From Allomuricauda ruestringensis DSM 13258 (lineage in GTDB: Bacteria > Bacteroidota > Bacteroidia > Flavobacteriales > Flavobacteriaceae), in assembly GCF_000224085.1 (NCBI RefSeq), contig NC_015945.1:3402501-3466500 (forward strand): a stretch of DNA of 64,000 bases, written 5' to 3'. A model generated the notes under the pieces. The model saw nothing but the letters and a program-made list of their open reading frames with translations, searched no databases and was not told where the DNA came from. Made by a program: the position numbers and the translations under genes. Positions within the stretch are counted from its first letter, which is position 1; each line of letters begins with the position of its first letter. Shown here one piece after another: positions 42,026-49,898 of this stretch.

Positions 42026-43305
42026 TTCAAAGTTTTGGCCACGGCCTGAACATCGTCCAACACTCTTAACAGGTTGCCGCCCCACAATTTGGCTATTTCT
42101 TCTTCGGTATAGCCCCGTTTCACCAGTTCCAAGGTTACGTTGAAGGTTTCAGAAGCATCTGACCAGCCTTCGATGCCGCCACCTCCATCAAAATCGGAGC
42201 TGATGCCCACGTGGTCAATTCCGATTAAATCCACCATATAGTCAATGTGGTCCACAAAGTCGGATACATTTACTGCTGGTGGCACATTGGGGTCGGTTTC
42301 GGCCAATTCTTTACCAATGTTCATCACCTTTCGGTAGTTGACAAAGAATTCCTCACGCTGCTCATCGGTCAAAGAAGAGAACTGGGAACGTTCATACCAG
42401 GCAACATCCAATGAATCTGCTACTTTTTTATAGACTTCGGTCATATAAGCGGAACGGGCTTCGTGCTTTTCGGTGTTCAAATAAGAACTAAAGGCAACGG
42501 TTTGCACCACGCCTCCATTTTCTTTCATCAACATCAATTGTTCATCATCCAAATTACGGCTGTGGTCGCAAAGTGCCCTAGCCGAAGAGTGTGAGGCAAT
42601 AATGGGAGCTTTGGTCAACTCAATCATTTGTTTCATGGCTTCTTTGGATGGATGCGAAACATCGATCATCATTCCAACACGGTTCATTTCAGCAACAGCT
42701 TCCTTCCCCAGAGCACTTAGGCCGTTATGCAGCCATGCACTGTCTTGTTCTCCGGTGTTGGAATCGCTGAACTGGCTATGCCCATTGTGTGATAGGGACA
42801 TATAGCGGGCACCAAGTTTTTGGTACTCTTCAATATTGGAAAGATCTTCGCCGATTGGATAAGCATTTTCCACACCGATCATGGCCACTTTTTTTCCTGA
42901 TGCTGCAATTCTTCTCACATCATCGGAAGTCAATGCCAACTCAATTTGGTCCGGAGCAATATCTTCGCACAACCGGTGAATGGCTTCAAATTTGGAAATA
43001 GCATTCTCAGAGGCTTTGGCATAACCTTCGGTGGTTAAAGTATCCTGACCCGTATACACAATAAGCCAAGCTACATCCAATCCACCTTCCTCCATTTTCG
43101 GAATATTGATTTGAGTTTCCAGTCGTTGAGTGTAATTGATGCTGTCCGTAAAATTCTGCACGTTGATATCGTCATGAGTATCAATCGTAATCACGGAATC
43201 ATGAATCCTTTGGGCTTTTTCTTCCAAGGTTTCGGTCTTTTCAGTTTTTTTTTCTCCGCAAGAGATTAATAGGGAAAGACTAAAGAATAGATAAAAATAT
43301 TTCAT
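42022..43305 (-). CDS. lipoprotein renal-dipeptidase-like metallo-dipeptidase (M19)
   Basis: Hydrolyses dipeptides, exposed outside the inner membrane. 427 residues, with a lipobox SLLISCGEK (Cys16) after a hydrophobic signal. The M19 dipeptidase metals are bound by IDTHDDINVQ (about 42-51), the Glu in GVENAYPIG (about 128-136), HNGHS-type (LSHNGHSQFSD), and PIIASHSSARALCDHSRNL (about 231-249, His pair), with GSDFDGGGG-like GISSDFDGGGG near the end. Members of this family are common in Bacteroidota envelopes. It has no clear partner. Confidence 0.92.
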   Translation of the reverse strand: MKYFYLFFSLSLLISCGEKKTEKTETLEEKAQRIHDSVITIDTHDDINVQNFTDSINYTQRLETQINIPKMEEGGLDVAWLIVYTGQDTLTTEGYAKASENAISKFEAIHRLCEDIAPDQIELALTSDDVRRIAASGKKVAMIGVENAYPIGEDLSNIEEYQKLGARYMSLSHNGHSQFSDSNTGEQDSAWLHNGLSALGKEAVAEMNRVGMMIDVSHPSKEAMKQMIELTKAPIIASHSSARALCDHSRNLDDEQLMLMKENGGVVQTVAFSSYLNTEKHEARSAYMTEVYKKVADSLDVAWYERSQFSSLTDEQREEFFVNYRKVMNIGKELAETDPNVPPAVNVSDFVDHIDYMVDLIGIDHVGISSDFDGGGGIEGWSDASETFNVTLELVKRGYTEEEIAKLWGGNLLRVLDDVQAVAKTLN

Positions 43306-43433
43306 GGTTGGTTTTTTTACACATACAAATAACGCAATTTGACAACAAAATCCGAATGCTACGGAACAATAAATTGTAATCCCTCAGTATAATCAACATT
43401 TTTAGAATAGTTAATATTGATTATAGCAAAGAA

Positions 43434-44216
43434 TTGGGAACACGGGAATTGTTGACATATCTAGAAAAACTGGAAATAGGATTAAGTTCATTTTCTTATG
43501 AGGAATTGGGCGTTGTGGAGGCAGGAGAGCTTAAAAAATCCTTTGAAGTTTTTAAGATGGGACTGGAAAACAAGGTTTTTGGTGTCTCAGAAATGAGACA
43601 ACTTGAAAGTATCTACCAAAAAATAGGTATACAAAGCTTGGACAACAAACAATTCACCGAATCTGATAACACCAAGTTTTTAGCTCTGATCAAAGCAATG
43701 GAAGATACCCCGCTATCCAATGAGCAAAGTGCTATTGTGAAGGAACTTAAAAAATTGGTGCAAAATCCGCAGGGTGATAAAGCTCAACATTCTGATAAAA
43801 ATACCGACATCATGTCTACCGATTTTAAATTTATAGAAAAAAGTTTGCAAGCTGGGTTTGTTGGCCAAGACATTGACCTTAAACCTGTTTTGGAAGATTG
43901 TATGGGGCAGATGGATCTATTGGAAGAATTGGTCCGTATGTTCAAACAGAACGTTTGGGAATTTATTGGAAGCGCCAAGGTTAATCTAATGAATGAAAAC
44001 TTCGCTGAACTGGAACTTGCATGTCAAAAAATTATGCCTTCGTTGCGCATGATAAAAACTTACGGCCTTTTGGAAGTGACCCAGCAAGTTTCCAGACTCT
44101 GCAAAACCGACAAAGATGTAAAACATCTTACTTTTTTATATGACCAATTTCTTCAAGAATATCCACGTGTACAAGAGCAGATAGATTTTGAAATGGAAAT
44201 GTTCCGAACAATGTAA
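43434..44216 (+). CDS. protein with a degenerate Hpt-like domain
   Basis: 260 residues, starting at a TTG (43434); the true start could be slightly upstream at a non-ATG codon. The N-terminal 130 residues are charged and helical without motif. The C-terminal part (about 150-255) is a four-helix bundle resembling an Hpt domain: the segment ELACQKIMPSLRMIKTYGLLE (quoted as ELACQKIMPSLRM and IKTYGLLE) corresponds to AHKLKSSARMLG, but the phospho-accepting His is replaced by Gln (Cys-Gln-Lys), so it cannot take phosphate at that site. It leads a cluster with 44229-44582 and two micro-ORFs. Confidence 0.55.
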   Translation: MGTRELLTYLEKLEIGLSSFSYEELGVVEAGELKKSFEVFKMGLENKVFGVSEMRQLESIYQKIGIQSLDNKQFTESDNTKFLALIKAMEDTPLSNEQSAIVKELKKLVQNPQGDKAQHSDKNTDIMSTDFKFIEKSLQAGFVGQDIDLKPVLEDCMGQMDLLEELVRMFKQNVWEFIGSAKVNLMNENFAELELACQKIMPSLRMIKTYGLLEVTQQVSRLCKTDKDVKHLTFLYDQFLQEYPRVQEQIDFEMEMFRTM

Positions 44217-44228
44217 AATACCTACACC

Positions 44229-44582
44229 ATGGCAAGCAACGAACTCCCCGAGTACCTCCAAAGCATCTTTTATCCTTTGTTCCAATATACAAAGGACCTT
44301 GATACCCAATTAATGTTATTGGATGAAATGTTAGAAGTAGGGGATAGGAAAGAAATTCCTTTTCTTTCTGAGTTGGAATCCCATGATGACCCAAAAATCA
44401 GCAATAAAGCATTTCAAATCAAAAATGAACTGCAATCCAAATTGGGTGTAATGTCCGATACCGAACGACGAAGGTTGCCGATGAATTTGTGTTTCATTTA
44501 TGATGAATTCAACATAAGGCCAAGCAAAGTGGATAAAGCCCTTGATTTTGAGGTAGAACTGGATATTTTAAATACAAAGTAG
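44229..44582 (+). CDS. helical protein of unknown family downstream of the pseudo-Hpt gene
   Basis: 117 residues, acidic-helical. It starts 13 bp after the pseudo-Hpt stop and so is likely in its operon. I see no recognised motif; the middle (YDEFNIRPSKVDKALDFEVELDIL) is charged and the end is short. Its reading frame has good flavobacterial codon usage by eye. Function unknown. Confidence 0.6.
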   Translation: MASNELPEYLQSIFYPLFQYTKDLDTQLMLLDEMLEVGDRKEIPFLSELESHDDPKISNKAFQIKNELQSKLGVMSDTERRRLPMNLCFIYDEFNIRPSKVDKALDFEVELDILNTK

Positions 44583-44649
44583 GGGTTTTACCACATTTTA
44601 TAAGAACAATATAATCTTTAAAATAAAATTACGTTATACCTAAAACCCC
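44582..44649. repeat. 9-bp inverted repeat before the micro-ORFs
   Basis: GGGGTTTTA (44582-44590) and TAAAACCCC (44641-44649) bound the 59-bp region between the stop of 44229-44582 and the first micro-ORF; it may fold in the mRNA. Confidence 0.4.
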
Positions 44650-44670
44650 GAACAAAAACCGAAGATTACT

Positions 44671-44769
44671 ATGTTATACGATACCTACGGCGAAGAATAC
44701 TTGGCATTTTTACAAGAACTGAATGAAATTTTGACAGTAAATGAACTTGCCGAACTTGATTACCTATAG
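44671..44769 (+). CDS. micro-ORF 1 (32 residues)
   Basis: Reads MLYDTYGEEYLAFLQELNEI then LTVNELAELDYL, an acidic amphipathic helix. It shares the pattern Y-L-x-F-(L/I)-Q-(E/D)-L-(N/K)-(E/D)-(I/M)-L-T with micro-ORF 2 29 bp downstream, which argues that both are translated and arose by duplication. No signal peptide or membrane helix. Function unknown; its neighbours are the pseudo-Hpt protein and a helical protein. Confidence 0.5.
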   Translation: MLYDTYGEEYLAFLQELNEILTVNELAELDYL

Positions 44770-44797
44770 TTGGATAAACAACCCAAAACTTGTTACC

Positions 44798-44899
44798 ATG
44801 AAAAACCATAACAAAGAAAACACAGCCTACTTGAATTTTATTCAAGATTTGAAAGACATGCTCACCGACTTTGATATTAGTCTTTTGAGCAAATCGTGA
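44798..44899 (+). CDS. micro-ORF 2 (33 residues), related to micro-ORF 1
   Basis: Reads MKNHNKENTAYLNFIQDLKD then MLTDFDISLLSKS. The core YLNFIQDLKDMLT aligns with YLAFLQELNEILT of micro-ORF 1 (8 of 13 identical or similar). A strong terminator follows 24 bp after the stop, which marks this as the end of a real transcript. Function unknown. Confidence 0.5.
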   Translation: MKNHNKENTAYLNFIQDLKDMLTDFDISLLSKS

Positions 44900-44922
44900 T
44901 GTTTTTTAAGTGAATATCATGG

Positions 44923-44962
44923 AAAAGGGGATGTTGAATTGATTACAACATCCCCTTTTTTA
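44923..44962 (+). terminator. strong intrinsic terminator after the micro-ORFs
   Basis: Stem AAAAGGGGATGTTG / CAACATCCCCTTTT (14 bp) with a 9-nt loop, followed by TTTTA. On the minus strand the A-run also gives a T-tract, so it may act in both directions for the convergent rpoD. Confidence 0.88.
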
Positions 44963-44964
44963 TT

Positions 44965-45124
44965 GAACTCATTTAAACTTTTAGGATTGAAGCGAAAATT
45001 AGTCAATTTGTGCCCATTTGAAGACTTTTTCGAGTTGCATAGCAGGGCTACGGAAGGATAAAAAGACAAAAAGTGGGTGCAAAAGGGCAATTTTTTAGCC
45101 AATTGAAAAAGTTTAAATGAGTTC
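44965..45124. repeat. 160-bp structured intergenic element, copy 2
   Basis: Perfect 18-bp terminal inverted repeats (44965-44982 with 45107-45124), starting GAACTC and ending GAGTTC as copy 1 does but with different inner arms (ATTTAAACTTTT / AAAAGTTTAAAT). Inner segments TTTGTGCCCA with TGGGTGCAAA, CTTTTT with AAAAAG, TT with AA and TAGC with GCTA are in the same positions as in copy 1. It lies between the terminator of the micro-ORFs and the end of rpoD. Confidence 0.8.
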
Positions 45125-45144
45125 ACCTATAACCATTTGGCATC

Positions 45145-46008
45145 TTATCCCAAATAAGACTTTAATATCTTACTTTTTGAGGTATGTCTTAATTTTCTAA
45201 TTGCTTTTTCACGGATTTGACGCACACGCTCCCTGGTCAGATCAAAGGTGCTGCCAATTTCTTCCAAGGTCATGGAGGGTTGATTACCAATTCCATAATA
45301 CAGTCTTACCACATCGGCTTCTCTTGGAGATAGTGTATCCAATGCCCTGTTTATTTCGGTGTTCAAAGACTGGTGCATCAAACCTTTATCGGGTTTTGGG
45401 GAATCTCCGGCGTTTAGCACATCATACAAATTGGACGTTTCTCCCTCTTTTAATGGAGCATCCATGGATACGTGCCTGCCTGTATTCTTCAAAGATTGTT
45501 TTACTTCGGAAACCGTCATGTCCAATTCCTTGGCAATTTCTTCGGGAGATGGTGGACGCTCGTGCGCTTGTTCCAAATAAGAGAATGTTTTTTTTATTTT
45601 GTTGATGGATCCAATCTTGTTCAAAGGCAATCGAACCACACGGGATTGTTCTGCCAAGGCTTGCAGAATGGATTGGCGAATCCACCAAACCGCGTAGGAA
45701 ATAAATTTAAATCCTCGGGTTTCATCAAATCGTTTGGCAGCTTTTACCAAACCAACGTTTCCCTCGTTGATCAAATCGGGTAATTTTAGACCTTGATTTT
45801 GATATTGTTTTGCCACGGAGACCACAAACCTTAGGTTTGCGTTCGTCAGTTTTTCCAAAGCAGCTTGGTCTCCGGCCCTGATCTTCTGTGCTAGCTCAAC
45901 TTCCTCCTGCGCGGTGATTAAATCAATTTTACTAATGTCCTGCAAGTATTTGTCAAGTGATTTGGATTCCCGGTTCGTAACCTGTTTAATGATTTTTAGC
46001 TGCCTCAT
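45145..46008 (-). CDS. rpoD: primary sigma factor of RNA polymerase
   Basis: 287 residues, the short Bacteroidota form lacking most of region 1.1. Region 1.2/2 is [30 protein letters not shown]; region 2 has [30 protein letters not shown] and the -10 recognition helix [13 protein letters not shown] (about 104-116); region 3 is [17 protein letters not shown]; region 4 has the -35 helix-turn-helix [28 protein letters not shown]. It recognises promoters of the TTG / TAnnTTTG type. It converges with the micro-ORF cluster and is divergent from the helicase gene with a 240-bp shared upstream region. Confidence 0.97.
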   Translation of the reverse strand: MRQLKIIKQVTNRESKSLDKYLQDISKIDLITAQEEVELAQKIRAGDQAALEKLTNANLRFVVSVAKQYQNQGLKLPDLINEGNVGLVKAAKRFDETRGFKFISYAVWWIRQSILQALAEQSRVVRLPLNKIGSINKIKKTFSYLEQAHERPPSPEEIAKELDMTVSEVKQSLKNTGRHVSMDAPLKEGETSNLYDVLNAGDSPKPDKGLMHQSLNTEINRALDTLSPREADVVRLYYGIGNQPSMTLEEIGSTFDLTRERVRQIREKAIRKLRHTSKSKILKSYLG

Positions 46009-46181
46009 TCTTATATCTGGTTTAACAAGTGTTATAAGCTATCATTATACATTATAATCTCCATTTTTCCAAGTCCAAAATGTTATTGTTATCAAAATGT
46101 TATAAGCAAATGCATCAATTGCGAAAAAAAGGATTCAACAAGGGTTGTTGATACTATTTTTAATATAAAAGCTTCCGAGTA

Positions 46182-46213
46182 TTGGTCTCAAGCGCAAAAA
46201 ACCTCTAATTTTG
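46182..46213 (+). promoter_or_regulatory. candidate promoter of the helicase gene
   Basis: TTG at 46182-46184 and TAATTTTG at 46206-46213 with 21 bp between, within the range reported for Bacteroidota. The ORF starts at 46253. Confidence 0.5.
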
Positions 46214-46252
46214 TAGGGTTTTTTATTTAAGAACCCATAACGCAATTTCCCT

Positions 46253-47764
46253 TTGGAGGTAAACAGAGAAATCAAGAAGAAAACATTATACGATTATCAG
46301 GAAGAAGACCTGAACAAAATCTTCAAACACTTGGAAAAGATTCCTAAGGGTGCCAATATTTTGTACCAATTGCCCACAGGAGGTGGTAAAACCGTGGTTT
46401 TTTCCGAGATAACCAGAAGGTTTATTGAGCAGACCGGTAAAAAGGTGATGGTGCTTACCCACCGTATTGAGCTCAGTAAACAAACCTCCAAAATGCTCCA
46501 TGGCTTCGGTGTGGCCAATAAGGTAATTAACAGCGAGGTCAAGGAACTTTACGATCAGGACAACTATATGTGCTTTGTGGCTATGGTGGAAACACTGAAC
46601 AATCGGTTACAGGAAGAAAAAGTAAAAATCAACAATATTGGGCTGGTCATTATTGATGAGGCCCACTACAATTCCTTTAGGAAACTTTTCAAATATTTTG
46701 AAGATTCCACGATTTTGGGTGTAACGGCAACACCGTTGAGCTCCAACATCAAACTTCCCATGAAGGACAACTACAAGCATTTGATCATTGGGGAGTCCAT
46801 AAAATCATTGATAGACAAACAGTTCTTAGCTAAGGCCAACCTTTATAATTATGATGTTAGCCTACGGACCTTAAAACTTGGCATCAATGGAGACTATACC
46901 GTAAAGTCTTCTGATGAGTTTTACAGTGCGCACAGTATGTTGGGCAAATTGCTCACTGCTTACGAAGAGATTGCAAGGGGCACCAAAACACTGATTTTCA
47001 ATAACGGTATCAACACCTCCTTGTATGTGTACGAGACCTTTAAAAAGGCTGGCTACAACGTTAGGCACTTAGATAATAAGAATACAGCGACCGAACGAAA
47101 AGAAATCTTGGATTGGTTTGCCAAAACACCAGACGCCATTTTAACCTCCGTAAGTATTTTAACCACAGGTTTTGATGAGCCCACCGTGGAAAGTATTATC
47201 CTAAATAGGGCTACACGTTCCCTTACGCTATATTTTCAGATGATAGGAAGGGGCTCTAGGGTATTGCCCAATAAAGATGAGTTCAACGTTATTGATATGG
47301 GTAACAACATTGCCCGTTTTGGTTCTTGGGATGCACCTGTGGATTGGCAAGAAATATTCCACTTTCCAGACTTTTATCTGGAAAACATTAAAAATGATGA
47401 GGAGATTGAGCGTGATTTTGTGTACGAGATGCCCGATGAGCTCCGTGCCAAATTCAGTAAGTCCGACAACATTACGTTTGATGTAAAAGCGGAGTACAAA
47501 AAAATATTCGCGCAAGGTAAAAAATCTAAGGTTGTACTGGAAAAAAGTATAGAACAACATGCCCAAATATGTGTGGAAAATAGCGAAGATGTATTCGATG
47601 CCCGTATTTTGGCCAAGGAACTCAAAGATGAGATTTCCTATCGCGTAAAGCAGTATTCGTATTGCATTATGAACAACACCAAAAATTACAAGGAGTGGTT
47701 GGAAGAAGATTATGAACGAAAACTCCGTTCCAGTATCTCCAAAATGTTTGCGGCGCGGATGTAG
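46253..47764 (+). CDS. DEAD/DEAH-box helicase (superfamily 2)
   Basis: ATP-dependent DNA/RNA helicase-like protein, 503 residues, starting at TTG (MEVNREIKKKTLYDYQEEDL). Q-like and Walker A motif I is LPTGGGKTVVFSE (about 42-54), motif II IIDEAHYNS (about 135-143), motif III-like GVTATPL (about 160-166) and the C-terminal RecA domain has TTGFDEPTVESIILNRATRSLTLYFQMIGRGSR (parts TTGFDEPTVESI, LNRATRS, QMIGRGSR). The partner or pathway is unclear; the overall architecture resembles UvrB/RecG-like or type III restriction-like SF2 enzymes in Bacteroidota, with no methylase or nuclease neighbour. Confidence 0.9.
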   Translation: MEVNREIKKKTLYDYQEEDLNKIFKHLEKIPKGANILYQLPTGGGKTVVFSEITRRFIEQTGKKVMVLTHRIELSKQTSKMLHGFGVANKVINSEVKELYDQDNYMCFVAMVETLNNRLQEEKVKINNIGLVIIDEAHYNSFRKLFKYFEDSTILGVTATPLSSNIKLPMKDNYKHLIIGESIKSLIDKQFLAKANLYNYDVSLRTLKLGINGDYTVKSSDEFYSAHSMLGKLLTAYEEIARGTKTLIFNNGINTSLYVYETFKKAGYNVRHLDNKNTATERKEILDWFAKTPDAILTSVSILTTGFDEPTVESIILNRATRSLTLYFQMIGRGSRVLPNKDEFNVIDMGNNIARFGSWDAPVDWQEIFHFPDFYLENIKNDEEIERDFVYEMPDELRAKFSKSDNITFDVKAEYKKIFAQGKKSKVVLEKSIEQHAQICVENSEDVFDARILAKELKDEISYRVKQYSYCIMNNTKNYKEWLEEDYERKLRSSISKMFAARM

Positions 47765-48172
47765 TTGGTTATTAGTTTGGAAGTTTGATGCTCGGTGCTA
47801 GATGTCAGGTGTTCTGTTATTTGGTTATTGAGTTATTGGTGTTTCGGGTTTCTGTTCCCTGTCTCTTGTCTATTTTCTTTGGTCTGGTTTCAGGTTTAGT
47901 TATTTGGAATTTGTCTACCAGTAAAGAAGAGTGCCCTGTATCTTGGTTCCTAAACCCTTCTTCTTGTACTTGATGCTTGAACTTAACACTTGGATTTGAC
48001 TCTTGTATTTCGTGCTTGTCACATCGAGCGCAGTCGAGATGTCTTCTTCCAAGAAAATTGGTGTCATTCGTGCCAAATACAGGTCACTTGTTGACTGCCA
48101 ATTGCCCACTGCTTACTGCGTTCTTGAACTTAAGCTTGCACTTTAAACTGAGTAACTCGTACTTTTACCAAC
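47765..48172. repeat. gene-free stretch of degenerate word-like repeats
   Basis: About 400 bp of near-repeats such as TTGGTTATTAGTTTGGAAG, GCTCGGTGCTAGATGTCAGGTG, ACTTGATGCTTGAACTT and CTTGTACTTGATGC. Its reverse complement resembles 62980-63110 (AATAACTCAATAACC, CCTGACATCxxACATC, GACTTCCAAC). At 48018-48043 lies GTCACATCGAGCGCAGTCGAGATGTC (26 bp, given as GTCACATCGAGCGCAG and TCGAGATGTC), and 48086-48115 carries ACTGCCAATTGCCCACTGCTTACTGC. No ORF of note. The stretch ends at the glycosyltransferase start. Confidence 0.65.
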
Positions 48173-49399
48173 ATGTCAAAAAAACTTCTCGTAATCGGTT
48201 ATGTATGGCCCGAGCCCAACACCACGGCTGCTGGCTGCCGAATGCAACAATTGCTGGAAGCCTTTATAAGCTTTGGTTTTCAAGTTACGTTTGCCAGTAC
48301 CGCCAGTAAAACCGAGTACAGTTTAGATCTGCAACAAATGGGAATTCGGGAAACTCCCATACAGCTTAACCATTCCAGTTTTGATGAATTTGTAAAAGAA
48401 CTATCTCCCGATATGGTGCTGTTCGATCGCTTTATGGTGGAAGAACAATTTGGATGGCGTGTAGCGGACTGTGCCCCAAATGCCATTCGCATACTGAATA
48501 CCGAAGATTTACACTCGCTGCGAAAGGCTAGGGAAGAGGCTCATAAAAAGAAGGAATGCTTTACGTTACAACATTGGAAAAACCACCCAATAACTTTACG
48601 GGAAGTGGCCAGTATTTATCGTTGTGATCTTAGTTTGATTATTTCTACCTACGAAATGGAAATTTTATATGCAACACTGAACATTCCTACTGAATTGTTG
48701 TGCCATTTGCCTTTTATGGTGGGTAAAACTACAGAACAATGGCCATCTTATATAGCACGAAAAGGCTTTGTAAGCATAGGAAATGGTAAACATGCCCCCA
48801 ATGTTGACGCCATCAAGGTTTTAAAGCAAGAGATTTGGCCTCAAATTCGAAAACAACTACCAGAAGCCGAAATGCATATTTATGGAGCATACTTACCCCA
48901 ACAATTGAATGAAATGCACAGCCCCAAAACCCGTTTTCATGTACACGGATGGGCAGAAGACGTAGATGTAGTGCTTAAAAAAGCCAAAGTATTGCTTGCA
49001 CCCATACAATTTGGTGCGGGGATTAAAGGAAAATTATTGGATGCCATGAAAATAGGCACCCCAAGCGTAACCACATCTATTGGAGCGGAGGGCATGCATG
49101 GTGACCTGCCTTGGAACGGCACAATTACTAATGCCTGGGACAAGTTTGCCCAAGCTGCAGTGGATTTGTACCAAAACCCGACCGCTTGGGAGAACGCTCA
49201 ACGGCAAGGAAGTGAATTGCTTCAAACTTTTTATGATAAAGAAAGTTTGCAAACTCGATTAAAAGAACGACTGCAACAACTAAGCGAAGCTTTGCAAACC
49301 CATCGTACGCAAAATTTTATCGGGAAGTTGCTACAGCATCAAACCATGGCCAGTACCAAGTATATGGCCAAATGGATTGAAGCGAAGCATAAGGAGTAG
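48173..49399 (+). CDS. glycosyltransferase, GT-B fold (GT4-like)
   Basis: 408 residues. The N-terminal half starts MSKKLLVIGYVWPEPNTTAAGCRMQQLLEAFISFGFQVTFAS (parts KKLLVIGYVWPEPNTTAAG, CRMQQLLEAF), the family start. The C-terminal half has FVSIGNGKHAPNVDAIKVL (about 199-217), AEMHIYGAYLPQQ, VHGWAEDVDVVLKKAKVLLAPIQFGAGIKGKLLDAMKIGTPSVTTSIGAEGM (parts VHGWAEDVDVVLKK, LAPIQFGAGIKGKLLDAM, GTPSVTTSIGAEGM), i.e. the nucleotide-sugar site GxGxKxKLLxAM and the catalytic Glu region. The donor and acceptor are unknown. It stands alone behind the repeat stretch. Confidence 0.9.
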   Translation: MSKKLLVIGYVWPEPNTTAAGCRMQQLLEAFISFGFQVTFASTASKTEYSLDLQQMGIRETPIQLNHSSFDEFVKELSPDMVLFDRFMVEEQFGWRVADCAPNAIRILNTEDLHSLRKAREEAHKKKECFTLQHWKNHPITLREVASIYRCDLSLIISTYEMEILYATLNIPTELLCHLPFMVGKTTEQWPSYIARKGFVSIGNGKHAPNVDAIKVLKQEIWPQIRKQLPEAEMHIYGAYLPQQLNEMHSPKTRFHVHGWAEDVDVVLKKAKVLLAPIQFGAGIKGKLLDAMKIGTPSVTTSIGAEGMHGDLPWNGTITNAWDKFAQAAVDLYQNPTAWENAQRQGSELLQTFYDKESLQTRLKERLQQLSEALQTHRTQNFIGKLLQHQTMASTKYMAKWIEAKHKE

Positions 49400-49898
49400 T
49401 TTGGTATGGCTTTAAGGAGTTCCATGGGCACACCATTAACATATCAGCCAGAGAGTAGGTACAACAAACAACTAATGATTGTAGTCGTTTTTCAGAAGTA
49501 GGGCTACCAAGTTTTCGACAATGGATCGTTATAAAAGTTCCCTGCAAGAATCACAAGAACTTAAAGATTAGCTCTTGAGGATTGTTTTTTATGATTGTCC
49601 AGATCCAGAGTTTCCAAATCTTGAAAGGTTCCGCAAGAAATTTGTCTCTTAACGAGTGACCGTGACTTTTTTCGTTTGGTACGTGATTCTATTTCCTTAT
49701 TTAAAAAATTCACGGGAAAATATTTTACCTAAAAACGAGTTTAGAGTTGTTTTATTATTTAGCACACAATTAAATTACTGAAATTCAGTATAATTAATTC
49801 AATTTATTTAAAAGTATTACGTACTTAAAATTACAATGGTGGTTGATTTAATTCTGTTTGTTTATCCCGTTGAAGAACACAACGTAGGAATGAATTTG
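49400..49898. other. 500-bp gene-free gap between the glycosyltransferase and mutS2
   Basis: I find no ORF with plausible codon use, no tRNA and no repeat. A short run encoding YDCPDPEFPNLERFRKKFVS-stop (about 49590-49651) may be a decayed gene remnant, but I cannot link it to a family. The last 150 bp are A+T-rich. Confidence 0.5.

Noticed and set aside
49590..49651. Fragment reading YDCPDPEFPNLERFRKKFVS as a pseudogene of a known family
   Set aside because: Too short and not recognisable; noted only as a possible remnant.
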